Source of the DNA: Ascidia mentula
Lineage: Eukaryota; Chordata; Ascidiacea; Phlebobranchia; Ascidiidae
Length of the DNA: 64,000 nucleotides
NCBI GenBank assembly: GCA_947561715.1
Contig: OX387204.1
Span: 9,491,001-9,555,000, forward strand
Reading direction: 5' to 3'
Below, in pieces: positions 48,851-63,600 of the stretch. The position numbers were made by a program, and so were the translations under genes. Positions within the stretch are counted from its first letter, which is position 1. Each line of letters opens with the position of its first letter. Under the pieces are notes generated by a model. The model worked only from the letters and a program-made list of their open reading frames with translations. It did not search any database and was not told where the DNA came from.

Positions 48851-51800
48851 GGAGGCCCAAAAAGTCCTTGCTCTGTACAGTCTCATCCAGGAGCAATTTT
48901 TTTTTTCAACTTTGTAGAATTCCAGGTCCCTATGTAAGTCACAAGACCCATCAACGGTCATTGGGAAACAAGCGGAACAGTCGCTAGATGCATTACAGCC
49001 GAGGGCCTTGAACACAGGATTTCTCCTATCTAATACCCATATAGGTCCTTAAGGCGAAATGTCAAATTTTTTAAATGGTGAAATAGACATTAAATTTACA
49101 CTGAAATATGTTTATTTATGTAAGTTAAACATCATAGGAGGATTTTATACCAGCTCCAGTCATCAGTCGCCACCTAGTGACAAAAATGAATTTTTTCAAT
49201 GCCCTAATGTACATAAAGTATGGGGTCTGTTGCTTGACTTTCAGCTTTCAAACAACTTGAAATATAGCTTAAAATGCATGCATTTCCTCTATTGTCATTC
49301 CGCAACACATTTTGAGTCATTTATAACACATAGTTTTTGCAATGTATTGTTCATTCGTCATGGCATTTGTTGCATGTGCTGTCTTTCACAGCATCCATTC
49401 TTTTGTTGACCTATTTTGCAAAATCTTGAATTAAAGGCTATTTCATCTTGTTTAGTCATAATACATGAAATATAATTATTTTGTGGCCTAAGTACTGTAT
49501 TTATTGCCACAGAAAGAAGTGGTCCAATGCCGGTGGGTGATACTTCATACGAAAGGATTCCAATAAACCCACTGCTGAAACTGCCGCAACCAACAATGTA
49601 TTTCCTGTATGTACTGCACTTGTTGACATGTACAGTAGTTCCTAATTGTGTTTGGGCCATTAAATTTCAATACAAAACACTTTGCAAGGTCTTGTGGGCC
49701 ACTTAACAGCACTCTTTTCATGTCATTTTCATGCTTTGGAGATAGCCATGATTTCTTACCATTATGCATGTGACTAATTAGCCTCGAATATTGATTAATT
49801 GAAACTTTTGTTGTGTCATTGAGCATGTGTGCATACAAATGGGTGTTGCCATGACTGGTGCATGATGTTTCGGTGTAATTTATGTGAACCGCTTAAGGTC
49901 GGTGGCATCATTTTCTGCCTATTAGCTGTACTGCTTGTAGCCCTGCTGATAAGGTCATTTTCTGTTGTTTAGGGGGTGTTGGTAAAATAGCCATAACTCT
50001 GGGATCGATGATCAACCAGGTGTGAAACTTCACATTGTGATAGGTGAATGTCCCATATACTTTGCGGCTTAGGCCAATTGGGAATCTGGTCCATTGACCT
50101 CCTATTGAAGGACGCATATTGGTATTTCTATGAAAATTAGTTTTGGTGCTGGGAAATGCCCACCGTGTAGACCTGTGTCACAATGCAAAGTCATGCATCA
50201 CCAAGCAAAGCAGTGACGCAATTAAGTTAAATTTACGGTTGAATGGGCGCACATGTGCGTGCTGTTGTCATGTTGAATTTTAAGGTGTTTGGGGCAGTTT
50301 TAGTGTGGTTTTGAGCTATTCCAATTAGGTAGTAACTTGCTGGTGGGTGCTGCTGAAATTTATGTTGAAAATGGAGCAAAAAAATCAGGCTGTGTTTGTG
50401 GCAAAATGAATCGTTTAAGTGTCCAATCATTTGTGATTTTATGAAAGATCCATTTCATATCTACAAATTTTGATCAAAATTAGTCTCCGAAAAAATGGTT
50501 TAGCCACCCCCCTAGGGCCATTTGCCCCCCTGGTTACTCAATATTTTGGTTAAAAGAGCAACCAAAAATGGAACTGGATTTTGCAGAAAAATGAATCGTT
50601 CAACTACCCACTCATTTGCATTTTTTTGTAAGTTCCAACTCTTCTCTATGCGATGGCATCAAATTTAGTTGCTGAAAAAGTGTCAATGCCCTCCCCCAAG
50701 GGCTGGGTATACCCCCCTGTTGGTCATATGATCTTCCAGGAGGCCCAAAAAGTCCTTGCTCTGTACAGTCTCATCCAGGAGCAATTTTTTTTTTCAACTT
50801 TGTAGAATTCCAGGTCCCTATGTAAGTCACAAGACCCATCAACGGTCATTGGGAAACAAGCGGAACAGTCGCTAGATGCATTACAGCCGAGGGCCTTGAA
50901 CACAGGATTTCTCCTATCTAATACCCATATAGGTCCTTAAGGCGAAATGTCAAATTTTTTAAATGGTGAAATAGACATTAAATTTACACTGAAATATGTT
51001 TATTTATGTAAGTTAAACATCATAGGAGGATTTTATACCAGCTCCAGTCATCAGTCGCCACCTAGTGACAAAAATGAATTTTTTCAATGCCCTAATGTAC
51101 ATAAAGTATGGGGTCTGTTGCTTGACTTTCAGCTTTCAAACAACTTGAAATATAGCTTAAAATGCATGCATTTCCTCTATTGTCATTCCGCAACACATTT
51201 TGAGTCATTTATAACACATAGTTTTTGCAATGTATTGTTCATTCGTCATGGCATTTGTTGCATGTGCTGTCTTTCACAGCATCCATTCTTTTGTTGACCT
51301 ATTTTGCAAAATCTTGAATTAAAGGCTATTTCATCTTGTTTAGTCATAATACATGAAATATAATTATTTTGTGGCCTAAGTACTGTATTTATTGCCACAG
51401 AAAGAAGTGGTCCAATGCCGGTGGGTGATACTTCATACGAAAGGATTCCAATAAACCCACTGCTGAAACTGCCGCAACCAACAATGTATTTCCTGTATGT
51501 ACTGCACTTGTTGACATGTACAGTAGTTCCTAATTGTGTTTGGGCCATTAAATTTCAATACAAAACACTTTGCAAGGTCTTGTGGGCCACTTAACAGCAC
51601 TCTTTTCATGTCATTTTCATGCTTTGGAGATAGCCATGATTTCTTACCATTATGCATGTGACTAATTAGCCTCGAATATTGATTAATTGAAACTTTTGTT
51701 GTGTCATTGAGCATGTGTGCATACAAATGGGTGTTGCCATGACTGGTGCATGATGTTTCGGTGTAATTTATGTGAACCGCTTAAGGTCGGTGGCATCATT

Positions 51801-54800
51801 TTCTGCCTATTAGCTGTACTGCTTGTAGCCCTGCTGATAAGGTCATTTTCTGTTGTTTAGGGGGTGTTGGTAAAATAGCCATAACTCTGGGATCGATGAT
51901 CAACCAGGTGTGAAACTTCACATTGTGATAGGTGAATGTCCCATATACTTTGCGGCTTAGGCCAATTGGGAATCTGGTCCATTGACCTCCTATTGAAGGA
52001 CGCATATTGGTATTTCTATGAAAATTAGTTTTGGTGCTGGGAAATGCCCACCGTGTAGACCTGTGTCACAATGCAAAGTCATGCATCACCAAGCAAAGCA
52101 GTGACGCAATTAAGTTAAATTTACGGTTGAATGGGCGCACATGTGCGTGCTGTTGTCATGTTGAATTTTAAGGTGTTTGGGGCAGTTTTAGTGTGGTTTT
52201 GAGCTATTCCAATTAGGTAGTAACTTGCTGGTGGGTGCTGCTGAAATTTATGTTGAAAATGGAGCAAAAAAATCAGGCTGTGTTTGTGGCAAAATGAATC
52301 GTTTAAGTGTCCAATCATTTGTGATTTTATGAAAGATCCATTTCATATCTACAAATTTTGATCAAAATTAGTCTCCGAAAAAATGGTTTAGCCACCCCCC
52401 TAGGGCCATTTGCCCCCCTGGTTACTCAATATTTTGGTTAAAAGAGCAACCAAAAATGGAACTGGATTTTGCAGAAAAATGAATCGTTCAACTACCCACT
52501 CATTTGCATTTTTTTGTAAGTTCCAACTCTTCTCTATGCGATGGCATCAAATTTAGTTGCTGAAAAAGTGTCAATGCCCTCCCCCAAGGGCTGGGTATAC
52601 CCCCCTGTTGGTCATATGATCTTCCAGGAGGCCCAAAAAGTCCTTGCTCTGTACAGTCTCATCCAGGAGCAATTTTTTTTTTCAACTTTGTAGAATTCCA
52701 GGTCCCTATGTAAGTCACAAGACCCATCAACGGTCATTGGGAAACAAGCGGAACAGTCGCTAGATGCATTACAGCCGAGGGCCTTGAACACAGGATTTCT
52801 CCTATCTAATACCCATATAGGTCCTTAAGGCGAAATGTCAAATTTTTTAAATGGTGAAATAGACATTAAATTTACACTGAAATATGTTTATTTATGTAAG
52901 TTAAACATCATAGGAGGATTTTATACCAGCTCCAGTCATCAGTCGCCACCTAGTGACAAAAATGAATTTTTTCAATGCCCTAATGTACATAAAGTATGGG
53001 GTCTGTTGCTTGACTTTCAGCTTTCAAACAACTTGAAATATAGCTTAAAATGCATGCATTTCCTCTATTGTCATTCCGCAACACATTTTGAGTCATTTAT
53101 AACACATAGTTTTTGCAATGTATTGTTCATTCGTCATGGCATTTGTTGCATGTGCTGTCTTTCACAGCATCCATTCTTTTGTTGACCTATTTTGCAAAAT
53201 CTTGAATTAAAGGCTATTTCATCTTGTTTAGTCATAATACATGAAATATAATTATTTTGTGGCCTAAGTACTGTATTTATTGCCACAGAAAGAAGTGGTC
53301 CAATGCCGGTGGGTGATACTTCATACGAAAGGATTCCAATAAACCCACTGCTGAAACTGCCGCAACCAACAATGTATTTCCTGTATGTACTGCACTTGTT
53401 GACATGTACAGTAGTTCCTAATTGTGTTTGGGCCATTAAATTTCAATACAAAACACTTTGCAAGGTCTTGTGGGCCACTTAACAGCACTCTTTTCATGTC
53501 ATTTTCATGCTTTGGAGATAGCCATGATTTCTTACCATTATGCATGTGACTAATTAGCCTCGAATATTGATTAATTGAAACTTTTGTTGTGTCATTGAGC
53601 ATGTGTGCATACAAATGGGTGTTGCCATGACTGGTGCATGATGTTTCGGTGTAATTTATGTGAACCGCTTAAGGTCGGTGGCATCATTTTCTGCCTATTA
53701 GCTGTACTGCTTGTAGCCCTGCTGATAAGGTCATTTTCTGTTGTTTAGGGGGTGTTGGTAAAATAGCCATAACTCTGGGATCGATGATCAACCAGGTGTG
53801 AAACTTCACATTGTGATAGGTGAATGTCCCATATACTTTGCGGCTTAGGCCAATTGGGAATCTGGTCCATTGACCTCCTATTGAAGGACGCATATTGGTA
53901 TTTCTATGAAAATTAGTTTTGGTGCTGGGAAATGCCCACCGTGTAGACCTGTGTCACAATGCAAAGTCATGCATCACCAAGCAAAGCAGTGACGCAATTA
54001 AGTTAAATTTACGGTTGAATGGGCGCACATGTGCGTGCTGTTGTCATGTTGAATTTTAAGGTGTTTGGGGCAGTTTTAGTGTGGTTTTGAGCTATTCCAA
54101 TTAGGTAGTAACTTGCTGGTGGGTGCTGCTGAAATTTATGTTGAAAATGGAGCAAAAAAATCAGGCTGTGTTTGTGGCAAAATGAATCGTTTAAGTGTCC
54201 AATCATTTGTGATTTTATGAAAGATCCATTTCATATCTACAAATTTTGATCAAAATTAGTCTCCGAAAAAATGGTTTAGCCACCCCCCTAGGGCCATTTG
54301 CCCCCCTGGTTACTCAATATTTTGGTTAAAAGAGCAACCAAAAATGGAACTGGATTTTGCAGAAAAATGAATCGTTCAACTACCCACTCATTTGCATTTT
54401 TTTGTAAGTTCCAACTCTTCTCTATGCGATGGCATCAAATTTAGTTGCTGAAAAAGTGTCAATGCCCTCCCCCAAGGGCTGGGTATACCCCCCTGTTGGT
54501 CATATGATCTTCCAGGAGGCCCAAAAAGTCCTTGCTCTGTACAGTCTCATCCAGGAGCAATTTTTTTTTTCAACTTTGTAGAATTCCAGGTCCCTATGTA
54601 AGTCACAAGACCCATCAACGGTCATTGGGAAACAAGCGGAACAGTCGCTAGATGCATTACAGCCGAGGGCCTTGAACACAGGATTTCTCCTATCTAATAC
54701 CCATATAGGTCCTTAAGGCGAAATGTCAAATTTTTTAAATGGTGAAATAGACATTAAATTTACACTGAAATATGTTTATTTATGTAAGTTAAACATCATA

Positions 54801-57800
54801 GGAGGATTTTATACCAGCTCCAGTCATCAGTCGCCACCTAGTGACAAAAATGAATTTTTTCAATGCCCTAATGTACATAAAGTATGGGGTCTGTTGCTTG
54901 ACTTTCAGCTTTCAAACAACTTGAAATATAGCTTAAAATGCATGCATTTCCTCTATTGTCATTCCGCAACACATTTTGAGTCATTTATAACACATAGTTT
55001 TTGCAATGTATTGTTCATTCGTCATGGCATTTGTTGCATGTGCTGTCTTTCACAGCATCCATTCTTTTGTTGACCTATTTTGCAAAATCTTGAATTAAAG
55101 GCTATTTCATCTTGTTTAGTCATAATACATGAAATATAATTATTTTGTGGCCTAAGTACTGTATTTATTGCCACAGAAAGAAGTGGTCCAATGCCGGTGG
55201 GTGATACTTCATACGAAAGGATTCCAATAAACCCACTGCTGAAACTGCCGCAACCAACAATGTATTTCCTGTATGTACTGCACTTGTTGACATGTACAGT
55301 AGTTCCTAATTGTGTTTGGGCCATTAAATTTCAATACAAAACACTTTGCAAGGTCTTGTGGGCCACTTAACAGCACTCTTTTCATGTCATTTTCATGCTT
55401 TGGAGATAGCCATGATTTCTTACCATTATGCATGTGACTAATTAGCCTCGAATATTGATTAATTGAAACTTTTGTTGTGTCATTGAGCATGTGTGCATAC
55501 AAATGGGTGTTGCCATGACTGGTGCATGATGTTTCGGTGTAATTTATGTGAACCGCTTAAGGTCGGTGGCATCATTTTCTGCCTATTAGCTGTACTGCTT
55601 GTAGCCCTGCTGATAAGGTCATTTTCTGTTGTTTAGGGGGTGTTGGTAAAATAGCCATAACTCTGGGATCGATGATCAACCAGGTGTGAAACTTCACATT
55701 GTGATAGGTGAATGTCCCATATACTTTGCGGCTTAGGCCAATTGGGAATCTGGTCCATTGACCTCCTATTGAAGGACGCATATTGGTATTTCTATGAAAA
55801 TTAGTTTTGGTGCTGGGAAATGCCCACCGTGTAGACCTGTGTCACAATGCAAAGTCATGCATCACCAAGCAAAGCAGTGACGCAATTAAGTTAAATTTAC
55901 GGTTGAATGGGCGCACATGTGCGTGCTGTTGTCATGTTGAATTTTAAGGTGTTTGGGGCAGTTTTAGTGTGGTTTTGAGCTATTCCAATTAGGTAGTAAC
56001 TTGCTGGTGGGTGCTGCTGAAATTTATGTTGAAAATGGAGCAAAAAAATCAGGCTGTGTTTGTGGCAAAATGAATCGTTTAAGTGTCCAATCATTTGTGA
56101 TTTTATGAAAGATCCATTTCATATCTACAAATTTTGATCAAAATTAGTCTCCGAAAAAATGGTTTAGCCACCCCCCTAGGGCCATTTGCCCCCCTGGTTA
56201 CTCAATATTTTGGTTAAAAGAGCAACCAAAAATGGAACTGGATTTTGCAGAAAAATGAATCGTTCAACTACCCACTCATTTGCATTTTTTTGTAAGTTCC
56301 AACTCTTCTCTATGCGATGGCATCAAATTTAGTTGCTGAAAAAGTGTCAATGCCCTCCCCCAAGGGCTGGGTATACCCCCCTGTTGGTCATATGATCTTC
56401 CAGGAGGCCCAAAAAGTCCTTGCTCTGTACAGTCTCATCCAGGAGCAATTTTTTTTTTCAACTTTGTAGAATTCCAGGTCCCTATGTAAGTCACAAGACC
56501 CATCAACGGTCATTGGGAAACAAGCGGAACAGTCGCTAGATGCATTACAGCCGAGGGCCTTGAACACAGGATTTCTCCTATCTAATACCCATATAGGTCC
56601 TTAAGGCGAAATGTCAAATTTTTTAAATGGTGAAATAGACATTAAATTTACACTGAAATATGTTTATTTATGTAAGTTAAACATCATAGGAGGATTTTAT
56701 ACCAGCTCCAGTCATCAGTCGCCACCTAGTGACAAAAATGAATTTTTTCAATGCCCTAATGTACATAAAGTATGGGGTCTGTTGCTTGACTTTCAGCTTT
56801 CAAACAACTTGAAATATAGCTTAAAATGCATGCATTTCCTCTATTGTCATTCCGCAACACATTTTGAGTCATTTATAACACATAGTTTTTGCAATGTATT
56901 GTTCATTCGTCATGGCATTTGTTGCATGTGCTGTCTTTCACAGCATCCATTCTTTTGTTGACCTATTTTGCAAAATCTTGAATTAAAGGCTATTTCATCT
57001 TGTTTAGTCATAATACATGAAATATAATTATTTTGTGGCCTAAGTACTGTATTTATTGCCACAGAAAGAAGTGGTCCAATGCCGGTGGGTGATACTTCAT
57101 ACGAAAGGATTCCAATAAACCCACTGCTGAAACTGCCGCAACCAACAATGTATTTCCTGTATGTACTGCACTTGTTGACATGTACAGTAGTTCCTAATTG
57201 TGTTTGGGCCATTAAATTTCAATACAAAACACTTTGCAAGGTCTTGTGGGCCACTTAACAGCACTCTTTTCATGTCATTTTCATGCTTTGGAGATAGCCA
57301 TGATTTCTTACCATTATGCATGTGACTAATTAGCCTCGAATATTGATTAATTGAAACTTTTGTTGTGTCATTGAGCATGTGTGCATACAAATGGGTGTTG
57401 CCATGACTGGTGCATGATGTTTCGGTGTAATTTATGTGAACCGCTTAAGGTCGGTGGCATCATTTTCTGCCTATTAGCTGTACTGCTTGTAGCCCTGCTG
57501 ATAAGGTCATTTTCTGTTGTTTAGGGGGTGTTGGTAAAATAGCCATAACTCTGGGATCGATGATCAACCAGGTGTGAAACTTCACATTGTGATAGGTGAA
57601 TGTCCCATATACTTTGCGGCTTAGGCCAATTGGGAATCTGGTCCATTGACCTCCTATTGAAGGACGCATATTGGTATTTCTATGAAAATTAGTTTTGGTG
57701 CTGGGAAATGCCCACCGTGTAGACCTGTGTCACAATGCAAAGTCATGCATCACCAAGCAAAGCAGTGACGCAATTAAGTTAAATTTACGGTTGAATGGGC

Positions 57801-59548
57801 GCACATGTGCGTGCTGTTGTCATGTTGAATTTTAAGGTGTTTGGGGCAGTTTTAGTGTGGTTTTGAGCTATTCCAATTAGGTAGTAACTTGCTGGTGGGT
57901 GCTGCTGAAATTTATGTTGAAAATGGAGCAAAAAAATCAGGCTGTGTTTGTGGCAAAATGAATCGTTTAAGTGTCCAATCATTTGTGATTTTATGAAAGA
58001 TCCATTTCATATCTACAAATTTTGATCAAAATTAGTCTCCGAAAAAATGGTTTAGCCACCCCCCTAGGGCCATTTGCCCCCCTGGTTACTCAATATTTTG
58101 GTTAAAAGAGCAACCAAAAATGGAACTGGATTTTGCAGAAAAATGAATCGTTCAACTACCCACTCATTTGCATTTTTTTGTAAGTTCCAACTCTTCTCTA
58201 TGCGATGGCATCAAATTTAGTTGCTGAAAAAGTGTCAATGCCCTCCCCCAAGGGCTGGGTATACCCCCCTGTTGGTCATATGATCTTCCAGGAGGCCCAA
58301 AAAGTCCTTGCTCTGTACAGTCTCATCCAGGAGCAATTTTTTTTTTCAACTTTGTAGAATTCCAGGTCCCTATGTAAGTCACAAGACCCATCAACGGTCA
58401 TTGGGAAACAAGCGGAACAGTCGCTAGATGCATTACAGCCGAGGGCCTTGAACACAGGATTTCTCCTATCTAATACCCATATAGGTCCTTAAGGCGAAAT
58501 GTCAAATTTTTTAAATGGTGAAATAGACATTAAATTTACACTGAAATATGTTTATTTATGTAAGTTAAACATCATAGGAGGATTTTATACCAGCTCCAGT
58601 CATCAGTCGCCACCTAGTGACAAAAATGAATTTTTTCAATGCCCTAATGTACATAAAGTATGGGGTCTGTTGCTTGACTTTCAGCTTTCAAACAACTTGA
58701 AATATAGCTTAAAATGCATGCATTTCCTCTATTGTCATTCCGCAACACATTTTGAGTCATTTATAACACATAGTTTTTGCAATGTATTGTTCATTCGTCA
58801 TGGCATTTGTTGCATGTGCTGTCTTTCACAGCATCCATTCTTTTGTTGACCTATTTTGCAAAATCTTGAATTAAAGGCTATTTCATCTTGTTTAGTCATA
58901 ATACATGAAATATAATTATTTTGTGGCCTAAGTACTGTATTTATTGCCACAGAAAGAAGTGGTCCAATGCCGGTGGGTGATACTTCATACGAAAGGATTC
59001 CAATAAACCCACTGCTGAAACTGCCGCAACCAACAATGTATTTCCTGTATGTACTGCACTTGTTGACATGTACAGTAGTTCCTAATTGTGTTTGGGCCAT
59101 TAAATTTCAATACAAAACACTTTGCAAGGTCTTGTGGGCCACTTAACAGCACTCTTTTCATGTCATTTTCATGCTTTGGAGATAGCCATGATTTCTTACC
59201 ATTATGCATGTGACTAATTAGCCTCGAATATTGATTAATTGAAACTTTTGTTGTGTCATTGAGCATGTGTGCATACAAATGGGTGTTGCCATGACTGGTG
59301 CATGATGTTTCGGTGTAATTTATGTGAACCGCTTAAGGTCGGTGGCATCATTTTCTGCCTATTAGCTGTACTGCTTGTAGCCCTGCTGATAAGGTCATTT
59401 TCTGTTGTTTAGGGGGTGTTGGTAAAATAGCCATAACTCTGGGATCGATGATCAACCAGGTGTGAAACTTCACATTGTGATAGGTGAATGTCCCATATAC
59501 TTTGCGGCTTAGGCCAATTGGGAATCTGGTCCATTGACCTCCTATTGA

Positions 59549-60605
59549 AGGCGAAATGTCAAATTTTTTAAATGGTGAAATAGACATTAAATTTACACTG
59601 AAATATGTTTATTTATGTAAGTTAAACATCATAGGAGGATTTTATACCAGCTCCAGTCATCAGTCGCCACCTAGTGACAAAAATGAATTTTTTCAATGCC
59701 CTAATGTACATAAAGTATGGGGTCTGTTGCTTGACTTTCAGCTTTCAAACAACTTGAAATATAGCTTAAAATGCATGCATTTCCTCTATTGTCATTCCGC
59801 AACACATTTTGAGTCATTTATAACACATAGTTTTTGCAATGTATTGTTCATTCGTCATGGCATTTGTTGCATGTGCTGTCTTTCACAGCATCCATTCTTT
59901 TGTTGACCTATTTTGCAAAATCTTGAATTAAAGGCTATTTCATCTTGTTTAGTCATAATACATGAAATATAATTATTTTGTGGCCTAAGTACTGTATTTA
60001 TTGCCACAGAAAGAAGTGGTCCAATGCCGGTGGGTGATACTTCATACGAAAGGATTCCAATAAACCCACTGCTGAAACTGCCGCAACCAACAATGTATTT
60101 CCTGTATGTACTGCACTTGTTGACATGTACAGTAGTTCCTAATTGTGTTTGGGCCATTAAATTTCAATACAAAACACTTTGCAAGGTCTTGTGGGCCACT
60201 TAACAGCACTCTTTTCATGTCATTTTCATGCTTTGGAGATAGCCATGATTTCTTACCATTATGCATGTGACTAATTAGCCTCGAATATTGATTAATTGAA
60301 ACTTTTGTTGTGTCATTGAGCATGTGTGCATACAAATGGGTGTTGCCATGACTGGTGCATGATGTTTCGGTGTAATTTATGTGAACCGCTTAAGGTCGGT
60401 GGCATCATTTTCTGCCTATTAGCTGTACTGCTTGTAGCCCTGCTGATAAGGTCATTTTCTGTTGTTTAGGGGGTGTTGGTAAAATAGCCATAACTCTGGG
60501 ATCGATGATCAACCAGGTGTGAAACTTCACATTGTGATAGGTGAATGTCCCATATACTTTGCGGCTTAGGCCAATTGGGAATCTGGTCCATTGACCTCCT
60601 ATTGA
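59549..60605 (+). repeat. Internally deleted array unit (1,057 bp)
   Basis: This copy lacks the first 831 bp of the unit. The junction CCTATTGAAGGCGAAATG joins the end of the previous unit to a point that reads CCTTAAGGCGAAATG in the full copies. The four bases AAGG are shared by both sides, as in a microhomology- or replication-slippage-type deletion. Confidence 0.95.
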
Positions 60606-63600
60606 AGGACGCATATTGGTATTTCTATGAAAATTAGTTTTGGTGCTGGGAAATGCCCACCGTGTAGACCTGTGTCACAATGCAAAGTCATGCATCACCA
60701 AGCAAAGCAGTGACGCAATTAAGTTAAATTTACGGTTGAATGGGCGCACATGTGCGTGCTGTTGTCATGTTGAATTTTAAGGTGTTTGGGGCAGTTTTAG
60801 TGTGGTTTTGAGCTATTCCAATTAGGTAGTAACTTGCTGGTGGGTGCTGCTGAAATTTATGTTGAAAATGGAGCAAAAAAATCAGGCTGTGTTTGTGGCA
60901 AAATGAATCGTTTAAGTGTCCAATCATTTGTGATTTTATGAAAGATCCATTTCATATCTACAAATTTTGATCAAAATTAGTCTCCGAAAAAATGGTTTAG
61001 CCACCCCCCTAGGGCCATTTGCCCCCCTGGTTACTCAATATTTTGGTTAAAAGAGCAACCAAAAATGGAACTGGATTTTGCAGAAAAATGAATCGTTCAA
61101 CTACCCACTCATTTGCATTTTTTTGTAAGTTCCAACTCTTCTCTATGCGATGGCATCAAATTTAGTTGCTGAAAAAGTGTCAATGCCCTCCCCCAAGGGC
61201 TGGGTATACCCCCCTGTTGGTCATATGATCTTCCAGGAGGCCCAAAAAGTCCTTGCTCTGTACAGTCTCATCCAGGAGCAATTTTTTTTTTCAACTTTGT
61301 AGAATTCCAGGTCCCTATGTAAGTCACAAGACCCATCAACGGTCATTGGGAAACAAGCGGAACAGTCGCTAGATGCATTACAGCCGAGGGCCTTGAACAC
61401 AGGATTTCTCCTATCTAATACCCATATAGGTCCTTAAGGCGAAATGTCAAATTTTTTAAATGGTGAAATAGACATTAAATTTACACTGAAATATGTTTAT
61501 TTATGTAAGTTAAACATCATAGGAGGATTTTATACCAGCTCCAGTCATCAGTCGCCACCTAGTGACAAAAATGAATTTTTTCAATGCCCTAATGTACATA
61601 AAGTATGGGGTCTGTTGCTTGACTTTCAGCTTTCAAACAACTTGAAATATAGCTTAAAATGCATGCATTTCCTCTATTGTCATTCCGCAACACATTTTGA
61701 GTCATTTATAACACATAGTTTTTGCAATGTATTGTTCATTCGTCATGGCATTTGTTGCATGTGCTGTCTTTCACAGCATCCATTCTTTTGTTGACCTATT
61801 TTGCAAAATCTTGAATTAAAGGCTATTTCATCTTGTTTAGTCATAATACATGAAATATAATTATTTTGTGGCCTAAGTACTGTATTTATTGCCACAGAAA
61901 GAAGTGGTCCAATGCCGGTGGGTGATACTTCATACGAAAGGATTCCAATAAACCCACTGCTGAAACTGCCGCAACCAACAATGTATTTCCTGTATGTACT
62001 GCACTTGTTGACATGTACAGTAGTTCCTAATTGTGTTTGGGCCATTAAATTTCAATACAAAACACTTTGCAAGGTCTTGTGGGCCACTTAACAGCACTCT
62101 TTTCATGTCATTTTCATGCTTTGGAGATAGCCATGATTTCTTACCATTATGCATGTGACTAATTAGCCTCGAATATTGATTAATTGAAACTTTTGTTGTG
62201 TCATTGAGCATGTGTGCATACAAATGGGTGTTGCCATGACTGGTGCATGATGTTTCGGTGTAATTTATGTGAACCGCTTAAGGTCGGTGGCATCATTTTC
62301 TGCCTATTAGCTGTACTGCTTGTAGCCCTGCTGATAAGGTCATTTTCTGTTGTTTAGGGGGTGTTGGTAAAATAGCCATAACTCTGGGATCGATGATCAA
62401 CCAGGTGTGAAACTTCACATTGTGATAGGTGAATGTCCCATATACTTTGCGGCTTAGGCCAATTGGGAATCTGGTCCATTGACCTCCTATTGAAGGACGC
62501 ATATTGGTATTTCTATGAAAATTAGTTTTGGTGCTGGGAAATGCCCACCGTGTAGACCTGTGTCACAATGCAAAGTCATGCATCACCAAGCAAAGCAGTG
62601 ACGCAATTAAGTTAAATTTACGGTTGAATGGGCGCACATGTGCGTGCTGTTGTCATGTTGAATTTTAAGGTGTTTGGGGCAGTTTTAGTGTGGTTTTGAG
62701 CTATTCCAATTAGGTAGTAACTTGCTGGTGGGTGCTGCTGAAATTTATGTTGAAAATGGAGCAAAAAAATCAGGCTGTGTTTGTGGCAAAATGAATCGTT
62801 TAAGTGTCCAATCATTTGTGATTTTATGAAAGATCCATTTCATATCTACAAATTTTGATCAAAATTAGTCTCCGAAAAAATGGTTTAGCCACCCCCCTAG
62901 GGCCATTTGCCCCCCTGGTTACTCAATATTTTGGTTAAAAGAGCAACCAAAAATGGAACTGGATTTTGCAGAAAAATGAATCGTTCAACTACCCACTCAT
63001 TTGCATTTTTTTGTAAGTTCCAACTCTTCTCTATGCGATGGCATCAAATTTAGTTGCTGAAAAAGTGTCAATGCCCTCCCCCAAGGGCTGGGTATACCCC
63101 CCTGTTGGTCATATGATCTTCCAGGAGGCCCAAAAAGTCCTTGCTCTGTACAGTCTCATCCAGGAGCAATTTTTTTTTTCAACTTTGTAGAATTCCAGGT
63201 CCCTATGTAAGTCACAAGACCCATCAACGGTCATTGGGAAACAAGCGGAACAGTCGCTAGATGCATTACAGCCGAGGGCCTTGAACACAGGATTTCTCCT
63301 ATCTAATACCCATATAGGTCCTTAAGGCGAAATGTCAAATTTTTTAAATGGTGAAATAGACATTAAATTTACACTGAAATATGTTTATTTATGTAAGTTA
63401 AACATCATAGGAGGATTTTATACCAGCTCCAGTCATCAGTCGCCACCTAGTGACAAAAATGAATTTTTTCAATGCCCTAATGTACATAAAGTATGGGGTC
63501 TGTTGCTTGACTTTCAGCTTTCAAACAACTTGAAATATAGCTTAAAATGCATGCATTTCCTCTATTGTCATTCCGCAACACATTTTGAGTCATTTATAAC

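Noticed and set aside
48345-50117. Treating each array unit as a protein-coding gene
   Set aside because: The frames overlap on both strands, are short, have no recognised domains, and identity between units gives no evidence of selection.
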